Source: JAPOXR01 sp963664715
Lineage (GTDB): Bacteria; Pseudomonadota; Alphaproteobacteria; Rhodobacterales; Rhodobacteraceae
Direction of reading: 5' to 3'
Assembly: GCA_963664715.2 (NCBI GenBank)
Contig: CAXXUY010000011.1
Location: 620,001 to 684,000, forward strand
Length of the DNA stretch: 64,000 nt
Below, piece after piece: positions 18,713 to 27,960 of the stretch (its first letter is position 1; the number at the start of each line of letters is the position of its first letter). The notes under the pieces were generated by a model that had not been told where the DNA came from, did no database searches, and saw only the letters and a list, made by a program, of their open reading frames with translations. The translations under genes and the position numbers were made by a program.

Positions 18713-19537
18713 TCAGAGTTTTCTCTCGACGGTTGACAGCGCATCTGCCAGCCTTGAATCCGCAGATCCCGGCTTCAACGGTTGCTGTTGTCCGGCTGAT
18801 GGCGCCCAACCGGTCAGGAAGATGAGCTCGAAAGTTGCCGGGACCCTTCCGCCGGGCAATGCGTGCATGGCATGGTAATGACTGGCGGCCTCCGCGAAAA
18901 GTCTCCTGGGAGCAAACCTGTATGACCGGCCCGACAGGGCATTCGCTTCACCCATGGAGCGCAGGTCATGCATCAGTTCGAACGCGGAAGCATAGCTGGC
19001 GTCGATCCTGGTTCGGTCAGCCACAGGCAAGGCGAATCCGGCACGTTGCAACAGTCCACCGAGGTCACGGATACTTCCCATCGGGGCAATTCGCGGGCTG
19101 GCACCGCCTCGAAGCAGAAGTTCGGCAGAAATCAGGGCGCTGCGCAGCTCTGCAAGTGTATCGCCACCGAGAAGACACGCGATTGCCAACCCGTCCGGTT
19201 TCAGCACATTCCGGCACTGGACCAGCTGGCCGACCGGGTCATTTGACCAGTGAAGTGACATGGTATGGACAACCAGGTCATACGAGGCTCGGGCGAACGG
19301 GATCACGTCGGAGTCGGGCAACAGGTCAGCACTCTTCCATTTGTTCTTCCAGATTTCCGGCCACGCCGTGACGACTGCGACACGACGGAAATCCCTGTTG
19401 ATGTCCCTCACCCGTTCACTGATTTCCGCTGCCGCGGCATCATGCAGGAAAGTCGGCATTGGTGACCGGGCCGCCCTCTTCCTGTTGTGCCGGAGAGCGG
19501 TCAGGTCTGTCAGAGTCCTGTCACCTTGTGGCCGCAT
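18713..19537 (-). CDS. NDUFAF5/BioC-like SAM-dependent methyltransferase-fold protein
   Basis: About 274 residues. The segment ASYDLVVHTMSLHWSNDP, followed by NVLKPDGLAIACLLGGDTL and LRDLGGLLQRAGFALP-type text, matches the class I methyltransferase family that includes mitochondrial NDUFAF5 (a complex I assembly arginine hydroxylase). The usual SAM-binding motif I (DxGxGxG) is not recognisable; its place reads VAVVTAWPEIW. Either this family has lost methyl transfer or the cofactor site is unusual. Start is uncertain: ATG 19537 was chosen from an ORF that reaches 19642, and no good RBS is seen. Directly upstream of hemH. Confidence 0.72.
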   Translation of the reverse strand: MRPQGDRTLTDLTALRHNRKRAARSPMPTFLHDAAAAEISERVRDINRDFRRVAVVTAWPEIWKNKWKSADLLPDSDVIPFARASYDLVVHTMSLHWSNDPVGQLVQCRNVLKPDGLAIACLLGGDTLAELRSALISAELLLRGGASPRIAPMGSIRDLGGLLQRAGFALPVADRTRIDASYASAFELMHDLRSMGEANALSGRSYRFAPRRLFAEAASHYHAMHALPGGRVPATFELIFLTGWAPSAGQQQPLKPGSADSRLADALSTVERKL

Positions 19538-19703
19538 GTATTCGCAGCCCCTGCTTGCCTTCCAGCGAGATGGCTCGACCGAACACCCTGGCATCGGGTT
19601 CGGTTCGGTATCCACCCGGAGGGGACATCCGGAATCCCGCACGCTGGTATCTATTCTATTTGGGGTCTATTGTCATCGGGCGGTTCATTGTAGGAAGGGG
19701 AAC

Positions 19704-20705
19704 ATGTACATTGTCGGAGCCATTGTGCTCAAGCGACTGGCGTTGGGTGTCCTGACGCTGTTTGTCGTGTCACTGCTGATCTTCGGATCCGTTAACCTGC
19801 TGCCGGGCGATTTCGCCCAGGCGATACTCGGACAGGGAGCAACCCCTGAAACCGTTGCGGCAATCCGGGAGGATCTCGGCCTCAATGATCCGGCCTGGCA
19901 ACGCTACCTGGACTGGCTGGGCGGTATTCTGGCCGGCGATTTCGGCGTGAGTTTTGCCCAGGCGAATTTTGTTGCCTATGCGGGAGAAAGCGCTTCGCTT
20001 GGCGGAATTGGATCGGTCGCTGACCAACTGATCCCGCGATTCAAGAACACGCTCTTTCTGGCTTCCGTATCGGCAGCAATTTCCGTCCCGCTGTCACTGT
20101 GCCTGGGAGTATTGGCGGCGTTGTTTGCCGGCTCGGTCTATGACCGGGCAGTCAACATTTTCACGCTGTCGTCCATCTCCTCGCCCGAGTTCTTTCTTGC
20201 CTACATCCTGATCCTTTTCCTCGCGGTCCTGAACCCGGTCTTCCCGTCATTGTCGAACGTGTTTGCGGATATGCCGTTCACCGAGAAACTCAATCGGACG
20301 ATGCTTCCGGCCTTGACACTTACCCTGGTTGTCACTGCTCACATGATGAGAATGACCAGGGCCGCAATCGTGAACCTGATGGCATCACCCTATATCGAGA
20401 TGGCACGGCTCAAGGGCTTGAACCCGTTGCGGGTTATTGTGACCCATGCCCTGCCCAATGCGCTTGCGCCGATAATTAACGTCGTGGCACTCAACCTGGC
20501 CTACCTGATCACCGGCGTGGTCGTCGTCGAGGTGGTTTTCGTCTACCCCGGTATCGGGCAGCTTTTCGTCGACAGTGTCAAACTCAGGGACATTCCCGTG
20601 GTTCAGGCATGCTGCCTCATCTTTGCTGCGGCATACATCCTTCTCAATCTGCTGGCGGACATCATGTCGATTCTCTCCAATCCCCGGCTGCGACATCCGA
20701 AGTAG
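19704..20705 (+). CDS. Peptide-type ABC transporter permease (DppB/OppB family)
   Basis: 333 residues. Six membrane helices, the first being LALGVLTLFVVSLLIFGSVN, a long periplasmic loop after helix 1, and the cytoplasmic EAA-type loop MARLKGLNPLRVIVTHALPNA that contacts the ATPase. First gene of a four-gene importer. The open frame begins at 19260 but the ATG at 19704 has AGGAAGGGG directly upstream and starts the conserved sequence. Confidence 0.92.
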   Translation: MYIVGAIVLKRLALGVLTLFVVSLLIFGSVNLLPGDFAQAILGQGATPETVAAIREDLGLNDPAWQRYLDWLGGILAGDFGVSFAQANFVAYAGESASLGGIGSVADQLIPRFKNTLFLASVSAAISVPLSLCLGVLAALFAGSVYDRAVNIFTLSSISSPEFFLAYILILFLAVLNPVFPSLSNVFADMPFTEKLNRTMLPALTLTLVVTAHMMRMTRAAIVNLMASPYIEMARLKGLNPLRVIVTHALPNALAPIINVVALNLAYLITGVVVVEVVFVYPGIGQLFVDSVKLRDIPVVQACCLIFAAAYILLNLLADIMSILSNPRLRHPK

Positions 20706-20713
20706 GAGGCGAC

Positions 20714-21895
20714 ATGCAGTTCTTGACCATACTAATCTGGATTGCCGCAATTCTCGCCGGCGGCTGGGTCTTTCGATTTGCCGGCCAGAAGGTTCCGTGG
20801 CCGAGAGAATCATATCGGATCTATTTCAGGGACATGTCCTATCTTGTCGCTGTGGGCTTCGCACTCGGCCTGCTAGGGGCCTACTGGGCATTCGAACTCT
20901 ATTTCATCCGGGAGACAAAGTTCTTCCAGTGGGCAGCACAGGGAGTCATTGGTTTTGCCATCCTGGGATACCTGTTTCGCTTTGCCGGCCGAAACATCGG
21001 TACCGAGGGATCCAGGAAGGTATTTCGCCAGATGCCCGTTACCGCTGCATTCGGCCTGTTCATTATCGCGTTCTATGTGATCGTGGCGGTGTTTGCCGAT
21101 CTCATTGCACCGTACGGGCAGGAAGAGATTTTCGACAGGATCAACGTGCTGCCCGGTGGCAACCCCGAACTCGGTGGAGACCCGAGATTCCTGCTTGGAA
21201 CCGACCAGCTTGGTCGGGACCTGATGTCACGCTTGATCTACGGTGCGCAAAACACTGTCGGGATTGCATTCGCCACAACGTGCCTTGCTTTCCTCCTGGG
21301 CGGCACTGCCGGATTTCTGGCGGCGACCCTTGGAGGGTGGTTTGACCAGCTTGCTTCCCGGGTGGTCGATGCGCTGATGGCGATTCCGCAACTGATTTTC
21401 GCGTTGCTGCTCATGACCATTGCGACTGCCTGGGCAGGCTCGAACAAGATATTGATCATGATTTACATGGTGGTCATTATCGCCGTGCTGGACAGCACGC
21501 GCGTGTACCGACTGGCCAGGGCAGTCGGGCAGAACATTGTGGTTATGGATTACATTGAAGCCGCGAAGTTGCGCGGTGAGAATCTGAGCTATCTTGTCTT
21601 CCGGGAGATTCTTCCGAACGCCACGGCTCCGCTGCTTGCCGAATTCGGTCTTCGATTCTGTTTCGTGTTCCTGACAATCGCAGCACTGTCGTTTCTGGGA
21701 ATAGGTATCCAGCCGCCACTCGCCGATTGGGGAACAATGGTCCGCGACCTGTCACAGTTCATCAATTTTGCCGCATTCAGCCCCATGACGGCAGCACTGC
21801 CTCTGCTGGCGGCCGGGGCCATCGCACTATTGACCGTCGGGGTGAATTTCGTCGTGGACTGGATGCTGCACAAGACATCTGGGCTGAAGGACTGA
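20714..21895 (+). CDS. Peptide-type ABC transporter permease (DppC/OppC family)
   Basis: 393 residues. The C-terminal 290 residues are a standard DppC domain (LLGTDQLGRDLMSRLIYG, then AAKLRGENLSYLVFREILPNA as EAA loop). The N-terminal about 110 residues add extra membrane helices, longer than typical DppC. ATG 20714 follows AGGAGGCGAC; the in-frame extension into the previous gene was rejected. Eight bases separate it from the dppB-like gene. Confidence 0.92.
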   Translation: MQFLTILIWIAAILAGGWVFRFAGQKVPWPRESYRIYFRDMSYLVAVGFALGLLGAYWAFELYFIRETKFFQWAAQGVIGFAILGYLFRFAGRNIGTEGSRKVFRQMPVTAAFGLFIIAFYVIVAVFADLIAPYGQEEIFDRINVLPGGNPELGGDPRFLLGTDQLGRDLMSRLIYGAQNTVGIAFATTCLAFLLGGTAGFLAATLGGWFDQLASRVVDALMAIPQLIFALLLMTIATAWAGSNKILIMIYMVVIIAVLDSTRVYRLARAVGQNIVVMDYIEAAKLRGENLSYLVFREILPNATAPLLAEFGLRFCFVFLTIAALSFLGIGIQPPLADWGTMVRDLSQFINFAAFSPMTAALPLLAAGAIALLTVGVNFVVDWMLHKTSGLKD

Positions 21896-21898
21896 AGC

Positions 21899-23551
21899 AT
21901 GGACGAGGAAAAGCAACTGGTCAGGATTCGCGGCCTGAGGATCGAAGGACGCGCCGACGAGACATGGATGCAGATTGTCAATGACGTGGATCTTGATCTC
22001 AAGGCGGGCGAGGTGCTCGGGCTCATCGGGGAATCCGGCGCGGGAAAGTCGACCATTGGATTGGCGGCAATGGGATTCACCCGGGATGGCTGCCGCATCA
22101 GCGGTGGAACCGTCGAATTCGACGGTATCGATCTGGTCAATTCGGATGCAGCCACGAAGAGATCCCTGCTGGGAAAACGGATAGCTTATGTAGCCCAGTC
22201 CGCGGCCGCGAGTTTCAACCCCGCGCACAGGATTATCGATCAGCACACCGAGGCCCCATCCCAGCACAAGGTCATGTCAAGGCGAAAGTCGCAGGATGAT
22301 GCGATCGAACTCTATAACAGGCTGCGCCTGCCAAACCCTGGTGAGATCGGTTTCCGATATCCGCACCAGGTGTCGGGCGGCCAGTTGCAGAGAGCGATGA
22401 CCGCGATGGCAATGTCATGCCGACCCGACCTGATCATTTTCGATGAACCGACCACTGCACTTGATGTGACGACTCAAATTGAAGTGCTCGCGGCAATCCG
22501 CGACATTGTCGAGCAGTTCGATACCGCTGCGATCTACATAACCCACGATCTGGCCGTGGTGGCGCAGATGGCCGACCGGATAAAGGTGCTGCTGAAGGGT
22601 GACCAGGTCGAGGAAGCCGACACCAGGACGATGTTGGAGCATCCGACCGAAGACTACACGAAATCACTCTGGGCAGTTCGCAGTTTCAAGCGCGAGCAGA
22701 AGCAGTTGGCTGCGGCAGGTTCGGTCCCCGTGATCGAAGTGCGCAACGTGACTGCGGCCTACGGAAAGGTCTCCGTACTCCACGATGTGAGTTTCAGCAT
22801 CCATTCGGGAAGAACGGTGGCCGTTGTTGGTGAGTCCGGTTCGGGAAAGTCAACCGTGGCCAGGTGCATAACGGGCCTCCTGCAACCGCTCTCGGGCCAG
22901 ATCCTCTATGACGGGGCAGTGCTGCCTGCTGACTATCGCAAGCGAAACAAGGATCAGTTGCGCCAGGCCCAGATGATCTACCAGATGGCTGACACGGCTC
23001 TCAATCCGAGAAAGCCGGTCTCGGAAATCGTCGGACGGCCGGTAGAGTTCTATCTGGGACTGAAAGGCGCCGAAAAGCGGAAGAAGGTTGAGGAACTCAT
23101 GGAGCAGATCGAAATGGCTCCGGGCCAGTTCATTGACCGGTATCCGTCTGAATTGTCTGGAGGCCAGAAGCAGAGAATCGGGATTGCCAGGGCGCTGGCC
23201 GCGGAACCGAAATTCATCATCTGTGATGAAGTTACCTCCGCCCTCGATCAACTGGTTGCAGAAGGCATCCTGAAGTTGCTGGCACGGCTTCAGGATACTC
23301 TTGACCTCTCCTACATGTTCATCACGCATGATTTGGCAACGGTGAGATCAATCGCAGACGAGGTCGTGGTGATGAAAGAGGGAGAGGTTGTCGAGGCTGG
23401 ACCGAAAGACCAGATGTTCACGCCTCCACATCACGCCTACACTGACCTGCTGTTGAGTTCCGTGCCGGAAATGGACCCGGACTGGCTTGACAAACTGCTG
23501 GAGCAGCGGGGCGTTGAGAATATTGGCGAGGCTTCAAGCGTCGGTATCTGA
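21899..23551 (+). CDS. Fused dual ABC ATPase for peptide importer (DppD-DppF type)
   Basis: 550 residues containing two complete nucleotide-binding domains. Domain 1 has Walker A GESGAGKST (44-52), signature VSGGQLQR and Walker B LIIFDEPTTALD. Domain 2 has GESGSGKST near residue 307, LSGGQKQR and FIICDEVTSALD. The second Walker B region has V for the usual P after DE. One polypeptide therefore supplies both ATPase subunits that are separate in E. coli Dpp/Opp. It starts 3 bp after the permease stop. Confidence 0.94.
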   Translation: MDEEKQLVRIRGLRIEGRADETWMQIVNDVDLDLKAGEVLGLIGESGAGKSTIGLAAMGFTRDGCRISGGTVEFDGIDLVNSDAATKRSLLGKRIAYVAQSAAASFNPAHRIIDQHTEAPSQHKVMSRRKSQDDAIELYNRLRLPNPGEIGFRYPHQVSGGQLQRAMTAMAMSCRPDLIIFDEPTTALDVTTQIEVLAAIRDIVEQFDTAAIYITHDLAVVAQMADRIKVLLKGDQVEEADTRTMLEHPTEDYTKSLWAVRSFKREQKQLAAAGSVPVIEVRNVTAAYGKVSVLHDVSFSIHSGRTVAVVGESGSGKSTVARCITGLLQPLSGQILYDGAVLPADYRKRNKDQLRQAQMIYQMADTALNPRKPVSEIVGRPVEFYLGLKGAEKRKKVEELMEQIEMAPGQFIDRYPSELSGGQKQRIGIARALAAEPKFIICDEVTSALDQLVAEGILKLLARLQDTLDLSYMFITHDLATVRSIADEVVVMKEGEVVEAGPKDQMFTPPHHAYTDLLLSSVPEMDPDWLDKLLEQRGVENIGEASSVGI

Positions 23552-23556
23552 TCACC

Positions 23557-23594
23557 GGCTGCCTTTGCCCGTAATCGGGTTGATGCAGGCAGCC
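23557..23594 (+). promoter_or_regulatory. Imperfect hairpin between ATPase and binding-protein genes
   Basis: The outer stem GGCTGCCT/AGGCAGCC (8 bp) encloses an inner CCCG/CGGG. It lies just past the ATPase stop and has no T-tract. It may act as a partial terminator or mRNA stabiliser, allowing the downstream binding protein to be expressed separately. Confidence 0.45.
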
Positions 23595-23804
23595 ATCCAG
23601 TTTCCCGCTCCGAAGCCCGCAATCCGGGTTCATTGATCGTAACGGCTCGTGTTGATCCGGTGTGCCGGCACTACCCCGTACGGCTTGCAACTGACTGGAA
23701 AGTCCGACAGTATCTGAATTCCAATATGGAACCTAATCGATTCTCGGCTGGAGTGTGAGTTTCAGTCGGAAAAAGTTCCGTTACTCAAGTACAAGGAGGA
23801 AGAA

Positions 23805-25355
23805 ATGTTGCCAAATATCAGTCGTCGCAACGTGCTCAAGGCGGGCGCAGCAACTCTCGCGGCAACATCGCTGACACCCCTCGCAACACGGGCGGCACCT
23901 CAGATGGGCGGCACACTCGTTTTGGGACTTGGAGGGGCGAACACGTCAGATAGCTGGGATGGAGGCACCCATTCGGACATCTACATGCAGATGGCGGCAC
24001 ATGGGACCGTCTTCGACTGCCTGACGGAAATTGATGCCCATGGCAACCTGAACGGCGAACTTGCCGAAAGCTGGGAACCCAGTCCTGACGCAAAGGTCTG
24101 GACATTCAATCTCAGAAAGGATGTCACATTCCACAACGGAAAGCCATTCGGCGCCGATGATGTCATAGAGTCACTCAACCAACACATCGCTCCGGGTTCA
24201 AAATCGGCGGCACAGCCGATCGTGGCGAACGTCGAAACGATGGAAAAAACAAGCGAACACCAGGTCGTGATGACACTGAAGGCCGGAAACGCCGACTTTG
24301 CATATCTGCTTTCAGACTATCACCTGTTCATTCATCCGGCAGGAATGATGCAGGAATCCCTGGCACAAGGTATCGGTACGGGTCTCTACAAGGTCGAGAG
24401 TTTTGACCCGGGCGTCAGGCTTGTATGCTCGCGGGTGGAAGGTCACTACAAGGATGGTCAGGCCGGCTGGTTCGATGGCGTGGAGATGATCGCGATCAAC
24501 GATGTTGCTGCCCGGATGAACGCCCTACTGACTGGTCAGGTCCATGCGGTCAACAAGATCGATTTCAAGATTGAAACGCTCATGCGTGCAAATCCCAATA
24601 TCTCGATAATCGAGGTCACGGGCAACCAGCATTACACGTTCCCGATGCTGACGAACGTGCCACCGCTGGATAACCTCCATGTGCGGCAGGCCTTGAAGTA
24701 TGCAGTGAACCGTCAGGAGATGGTTGACAAGATCCTCCTCGGTCACGGTGCTCTCGGCAATGACAGCCCGATTGGTCCTGCGAACCAGTTCTATGCCGCA
24801 GATCTTCCGCAGATCGAATATGATCCGGACAGGGCCAAGTTCCACCTGAAGGAAGCCGGAATGGACTCGCTCGACATCGACCTGTCGGCGTCGGACGCGG
24901 CATTCCCGGGAGCTGTGGACGCATCTCAGCTGATCCAGGCATCAGCCAAGAGCATCGGGATCAACATTAATGTGATCCAGGAAGCCCTGGACGGTTACTG
25001 GAACAATGTCTGGCTGAAGAAACCATGGGTTGCGTGTTTCTGGTCAGGTCGGGCAACGGAGGACTGGATGTTCTCGACTGCCTATGAACTGGGTGTTCCT
25101 TGGAACGACACGCACTGGAACCATTCAAGATTCCAGGAATTGCTTGTCCAGGGCCGAACAGAACTCGACCAGGAAAAACGCCGTGGGATCTACACCGAGA
25201 TGCAGGCTCTCATTTCTGCAGAGGGTGGAACCATACTGCCAATGTTTGCCAACTACGTTGATGCAGTTTCGACAGAACTGGCTCAGGGCGACGGCATCGG
25301 CAATGTCTGGGCAATGGACAGCGCAAGGGCGACCGAGCGCTGGTGGTTTGCCTGA
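23805..25355 (+). CDS. Peptide-type ABC substrate-binding protein (SBP family 5), Tat-exported
   Basis: 516 residues. Twin-arginine signal at the start (SRRNVLKAG, then a hydrophobic stretch ending ATRAAP), so it is folded before export. SBP_bac_5 landmarks: ESWEPSPDAKVWTFNLRKDVTFHNG (quoted in parts), VRQALKYAVNRQEMVDKIL and GPANQFY. It binds a peptide-like or other amphipathic ligand for the upstream permease/ATPase genes. A strong AAGGAGGAAG precedes the ATG. A 253-bp gap separates it from the ATPase gene, so it may have its own promoter. Confidence 0.93.
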   Translation: MLPNISRRNVLKAGAATLAATSLTPLATRAAPQMGGTLVLGLGGANTSDSWDGGTHSDIYMQMAAHGTVFDCLTEIDAHGNLNGELAESWEPSPDAKVWTFNLRKDVTFHNGKPFGADDVIESLNQHIAPGSKSAAQPIVANVETMEKTSEHQVVMTLKAGNADFAYLLSDYHLFIHPAGMMQESLAQGIGTGLYKVESFDPGVRLVCSRVEGHYKDGQAGWFDGVEMIAINDVAARMNALLTGQVHAVNKIDFKIETLMRANPNISIIEVTGNQHYTFPMLTNVPPLDNLHVRQALKYAVNRQEMVDKILLGHGALGNDSPIGPANQFYAADLPQIEYDPDRAKFHLKEAGMDSLDIDLSASDAAFPGAVDASQLIQASAKSIGININVIQEALDGYWNNVWLKKPWVACFWSGRATEDWMFSTAYELGVPWNDTHWNHSRFQELLVQGRTELDQEKRRGIYTEMQALISAEGGTILPMFANYVDAVSTELAQGDGIGNVWAMDSARATERWWFA

Positions 25356-25373
25356 TTGTACGAAAGGCTGATC

Positions 25374-25405
25374 GGTACGCTCCGCAATCTGCGGGGCGTA
25401 CCCTT
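25374..25405 (+). terminator. Terminator hairpin between convergent genes
   Basis: A 13-bp stem (GGTACGCTCCGCA pairing with TGCGGGGCGTACC, one G-U) with a 3-base loop ends at 25402 and is followed by CTTT. It lies between the convergent binding-protein gene and ubiG and may serve both. Confidence 0.7.
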
Positions 25406-25458
25406 TGCGTTGCCGGCGCCGGGTTTTCGCAAGTGGCCGGCCGAAGAAAACAGGGAAA

Positions 25459-26199
25459 TCAGCCGGCGGCGTGCGGCCTGGTGAACGCAGAGACGTAGTT
25501 TACGTCGCAGTCTGCGGCCGAAATCTTCCAGCACCATCGCAGCGGGTCGAAAACGAAGCCCTTGCAATCCACGTATTCCAGGCCTGCCGTCGTTGCATGT
25601 CCAGCCAGTTCATCCGGTTTGACGAACCTGTTCCAGTCATGGGCCCCCCTGGGTAACCAGTTGAGCACGTATTCCGCGCCGATGATTGCCAGGGCAAAGC
25701 TCTTTGTCGTGCGCGAAATTGTCGAACAAATCAACAGTCCTCCAGGCTTCAGAAGGTCTCCGCACAATTCGACGAAGGCCGGCTGGTCCGGCACATGCTC
25801 GATGACCTCCAATGCCAGGACGACATCAAAACGGGCTTCCTGATTCCTCAGCCCTTCTGCGTTCCCGCTGATGTAAGAGATGTCGAGTCCGGTATCACTG
25901 CAATGGGCCTCGGCGACCTCGATGTTGCGGGCGGAAGCGTCAATGCCGGTCACATCGGCTCCGAGCCGTGCCATGGGTTCGGAAAGAAGGCCTCCTCCGC
26001 ATCCAATATCCAGGATGGCCAGGTCCGCGAAGGGCGTGGGCCGACGCAGATCGCGATCAAATTCGATTTCGATCTGGCTGTTGATATAGTCAAGACGGCA
26101 GGGATTGAGCAAGTGCAGGGATGCGAACTTGCCATCCGGGTCCCACCATTCCCCGGCAAGCGCATCAAACTTATCGACTTCTTTGGGATCTACGGACAT
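25459..26199 (-). CDS. ubiG: Ubiquinone biosynthesis O-methyltransferase
   Basis: 246 residues. Performs both SAM-dependent O-methylations in ubiquinone synthesis. Visible features: N-terminal VDPKEVDKFDALAGEWWDP, SAM motif I LDIGCGGGLLSEPMA, EVIEHV, and the membrane-associating segment NWLPRGAHDWNRFVKP. The frame is open to 26253, but the Met of MSVDPKEV (26199) is the usual UbiG start and has GGAAAG upstream. Divergent from the proline iminopeptidase. Confidence 0.96.
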   Translation of the reverse strand: MSVDPKEVDKFDALAGEWWDPDGKFASLHLLNPCRLDYINSQIEIEFDRDLRRPTPFADLAILDIGCGGGLLSEPMARLGADVTGIDASARNIEVAEAHCSDTGLDISYISGNAEGLRNQEARFDVVLALEVIEHVPDQPAFVELCGDLLKPGGLLICSTISRTTKSFALAIIGAEYVLNWLPRGAHDWNRFVKPDELAGHATTAGLEYVDCKGFVFDPLRWCWKISAADCDVNYVSAFTRPHAAG

Positions 26200-26267
26200 T
26201 GTCTTTCCACGCGACTCCTGTTTAGTGGAGGTCCGCTTGGTCGGCGAGTGCAACTGCTGGGTTCTGG

Positions 26268-27284
26268 ATGACTGAATTCGTGCCGCGATTCAATGGCGCA
26301 ACGCAACTCTATCCGCCAATTGAACCCTATGAACGGCGCATGCTGCCGGTGGGTGGCAGGCATTCCGTCTATGTGGAATCATGCGGGTCACCCAAGGGCA
26401 TTCCGGTTCTGTTCCTGCATGGCGGTCCGGGCGGTGGCTGCAACCCAACCATGCGGCGATACTTCAATCCCGAGATCTACCGCGTCATCCTGTTCGATCA
26501 ACGCGGCTGCGGCAGGTCCAGCCCCGCAGGCAATGTTGACGAGAATACGAGTTGGCATCTCGTCTCGGACATGGAGTTGATTCGCAGGACTCTCGGGATC
26601 GAACGCTGGATCCTGTTCGGAGGTTCATGGGGGGCGACCCTGGCGCTTGTCTATGCCCAGGCTCATCCGGACCGGGTGAGCCAGTTGGTGCTGAGGGGGG
26701 TATTCCTGATGACCCGCCTTGAGCTTGACTGGTTCTATGGCGGAAGCGCCGGCAGGTTCCGGCCCGACCAATGGAACAGCTTTGTAGAGCCGATTCCGGA
26801 AGATGAGCGGGACGACCTGATTGAAGCGTATTCCAGGCGCCTCTTCTGCGGTGATCCGGACAAGGAAGTGTTCCACGCGCGGCGCTGGCTCGCATGGGAA
26901 AACTCGATGCTGAGCCTGGAACAGGCCGCCACTGCCAGGCCTGCCTCCCACGCCTATGCACACACATTTGCCCGGATCGAAAATCACTACTTCCGCAATC
27001 TGGGATTCCTGGAACGCGACAACTACATTCTCGAGAACATTTCGAAACTGCGCGGAATTCCCGGCAAGATCGTTCAAGGTCGATATGATCTGGTATGCCC
27101 GCCAGTCGCTGCCTGGTCACTAGCCCGTCAGTGGCCGGATGCCGCCCTTGAAATCGTCCAGGCGGGGCACTCGCTTTCCGAGCCGGAAATCACGCGTGCC
27201 CTGATACGGACCATGAACGAGATTGGACGCGGGCGACAGCCAGACGCGCAGAAGCAGCCCGATATCCGTCGGCAATCCCTGTGA
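26268..27284 (+). CDS. pip: Proline iminopeptidase (alpha/beta hydrolase, S33)
   Basis: 338 residues. Oxyanion-loop motif HGGPGGGCNP (51-60), FDQRGCGRS, nucleophile S120 in GGSWG, and the terminal HSLSEPEI bearing the likely catalytic His. Releases N-terminal proline from peptides in the cytoplasm. The last about 20 residues (QPDAQKQPDIRRQ) are an unusual polar tail. Its neighbourhood next to a peptide importer is compatible with peptide use, though it is oriented from its own promoter. Confidence 0.93.
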   Translation: MTEFVPRFNGATQLYPPIEPYERRMLPVGGRHSVYVESCGSPKGIPVLFLHGGPGGGCNPTMRRYFNPEIYRVILFDQRGCGRSSPAGNVDENTSWHLVSDMELIRRTLGIERWILFGGSWGATLALVYAQAHPDRVSQLVLRGVFLMTRLELDWFYGGSAGRFRPDQWNSFVEPIPEDERDDLIEAYSRRLFCGDPDKEVFHARRWLAWENSMLSLEQAATARPASHAYAHTFARIENHYFRNLGFLERDNYILENISKLRGIPGKIVQGRYDLVCPPVAAWSLARQWPDAALEIVQAGHSLSEPEITRALIRTMNEIGRGRQPDAQKQPDIRRQSL

Positions 27285-27459
27285 TTTTTGAACCTTGCCG
27301 CCGCACAGTTAGCGAGCATATGCCGACATGGAACAATCCAGTGCAATCTTTCACCTACAATACGGCACAGAATCGGTGTAATCAGCCGCGTTGCCCGCCT
27401 CAATCGGCGGTTATGGATGCATTTGAACTCGACGGGTGGGGTGGAGTCGCGGGTTGCCT

Positions 27460-27960
27460 GTGATCCTGCTGAAATATGTGCGCATCGTGGATGCAGTGAA
27501 CTACCGTGTAGGCCGCGTCGTTATGTACGGTGTCTTCGTCATGGCTGCGATCCTGCTGTGGTCGTCAGTTTCCAAGACTTTCTTCCTTCCGTCCCTCTGG
27601 ACCCTCGAAATGGCCCAGTTCGCAATGGTGGCCTACTACATTCTTGGCGGACCATACTCGATTCAACTGGGATCCAATGTGAGGATGGATCTCTTCTACG
27701 GCGACTGGACCTTGAGGCGAAAGGCGTGGTTTGATGTCTTCACCGTCCTGTTCCTGATCTTCTATCTTGGTGTACTTCTGTACGGTGGAATCTCCAGCAC
27801 TGCCTACGCGTTTGAATACGGTGAGCGCAGCTACTCGTCCTGGCGGCCGTACATGTGGCCGATCAAGACGCTGATGTGCACTGGGCTCTCGCTGATGCTG
27901 CTGCAGGCGGTTTCCGAACTGCTCAAGGATGTGGCCAAGCTCAAGGGAATCGAGGTTTGA
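27460..27960 (+). CDS. TRAP transporter small permease (DctQ family), second system
   Basis: About 166 residues with four hydrophobic helices. The block TLEMAQFAMVAYYILGGPYSIQ is typical of DctQ (quoted in part: EMAQFAMVAYYILGG). The start is uncertain: GTG at 27460 is used, GTG at 27436 is in frame. The stop overlaps the next start by one base (TGATG), indicating coupling with the large permease. Confidence 0.87.
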   Translation: MILLKYVRIVDAVNYRVGRVVMYGVFVMAAILLWSSVSKTFFLPSLWTLEMAQFAMVAYYILGGPYSIQLGSNVRMDLFYGDWTLRRKAWFDVFTVLFLIFYLGVLLYGGISSTAYAFEYGERSYSSWRPYMWPIKTLMCTGLSLMLLQAVSELLKDVAKLKGIEV

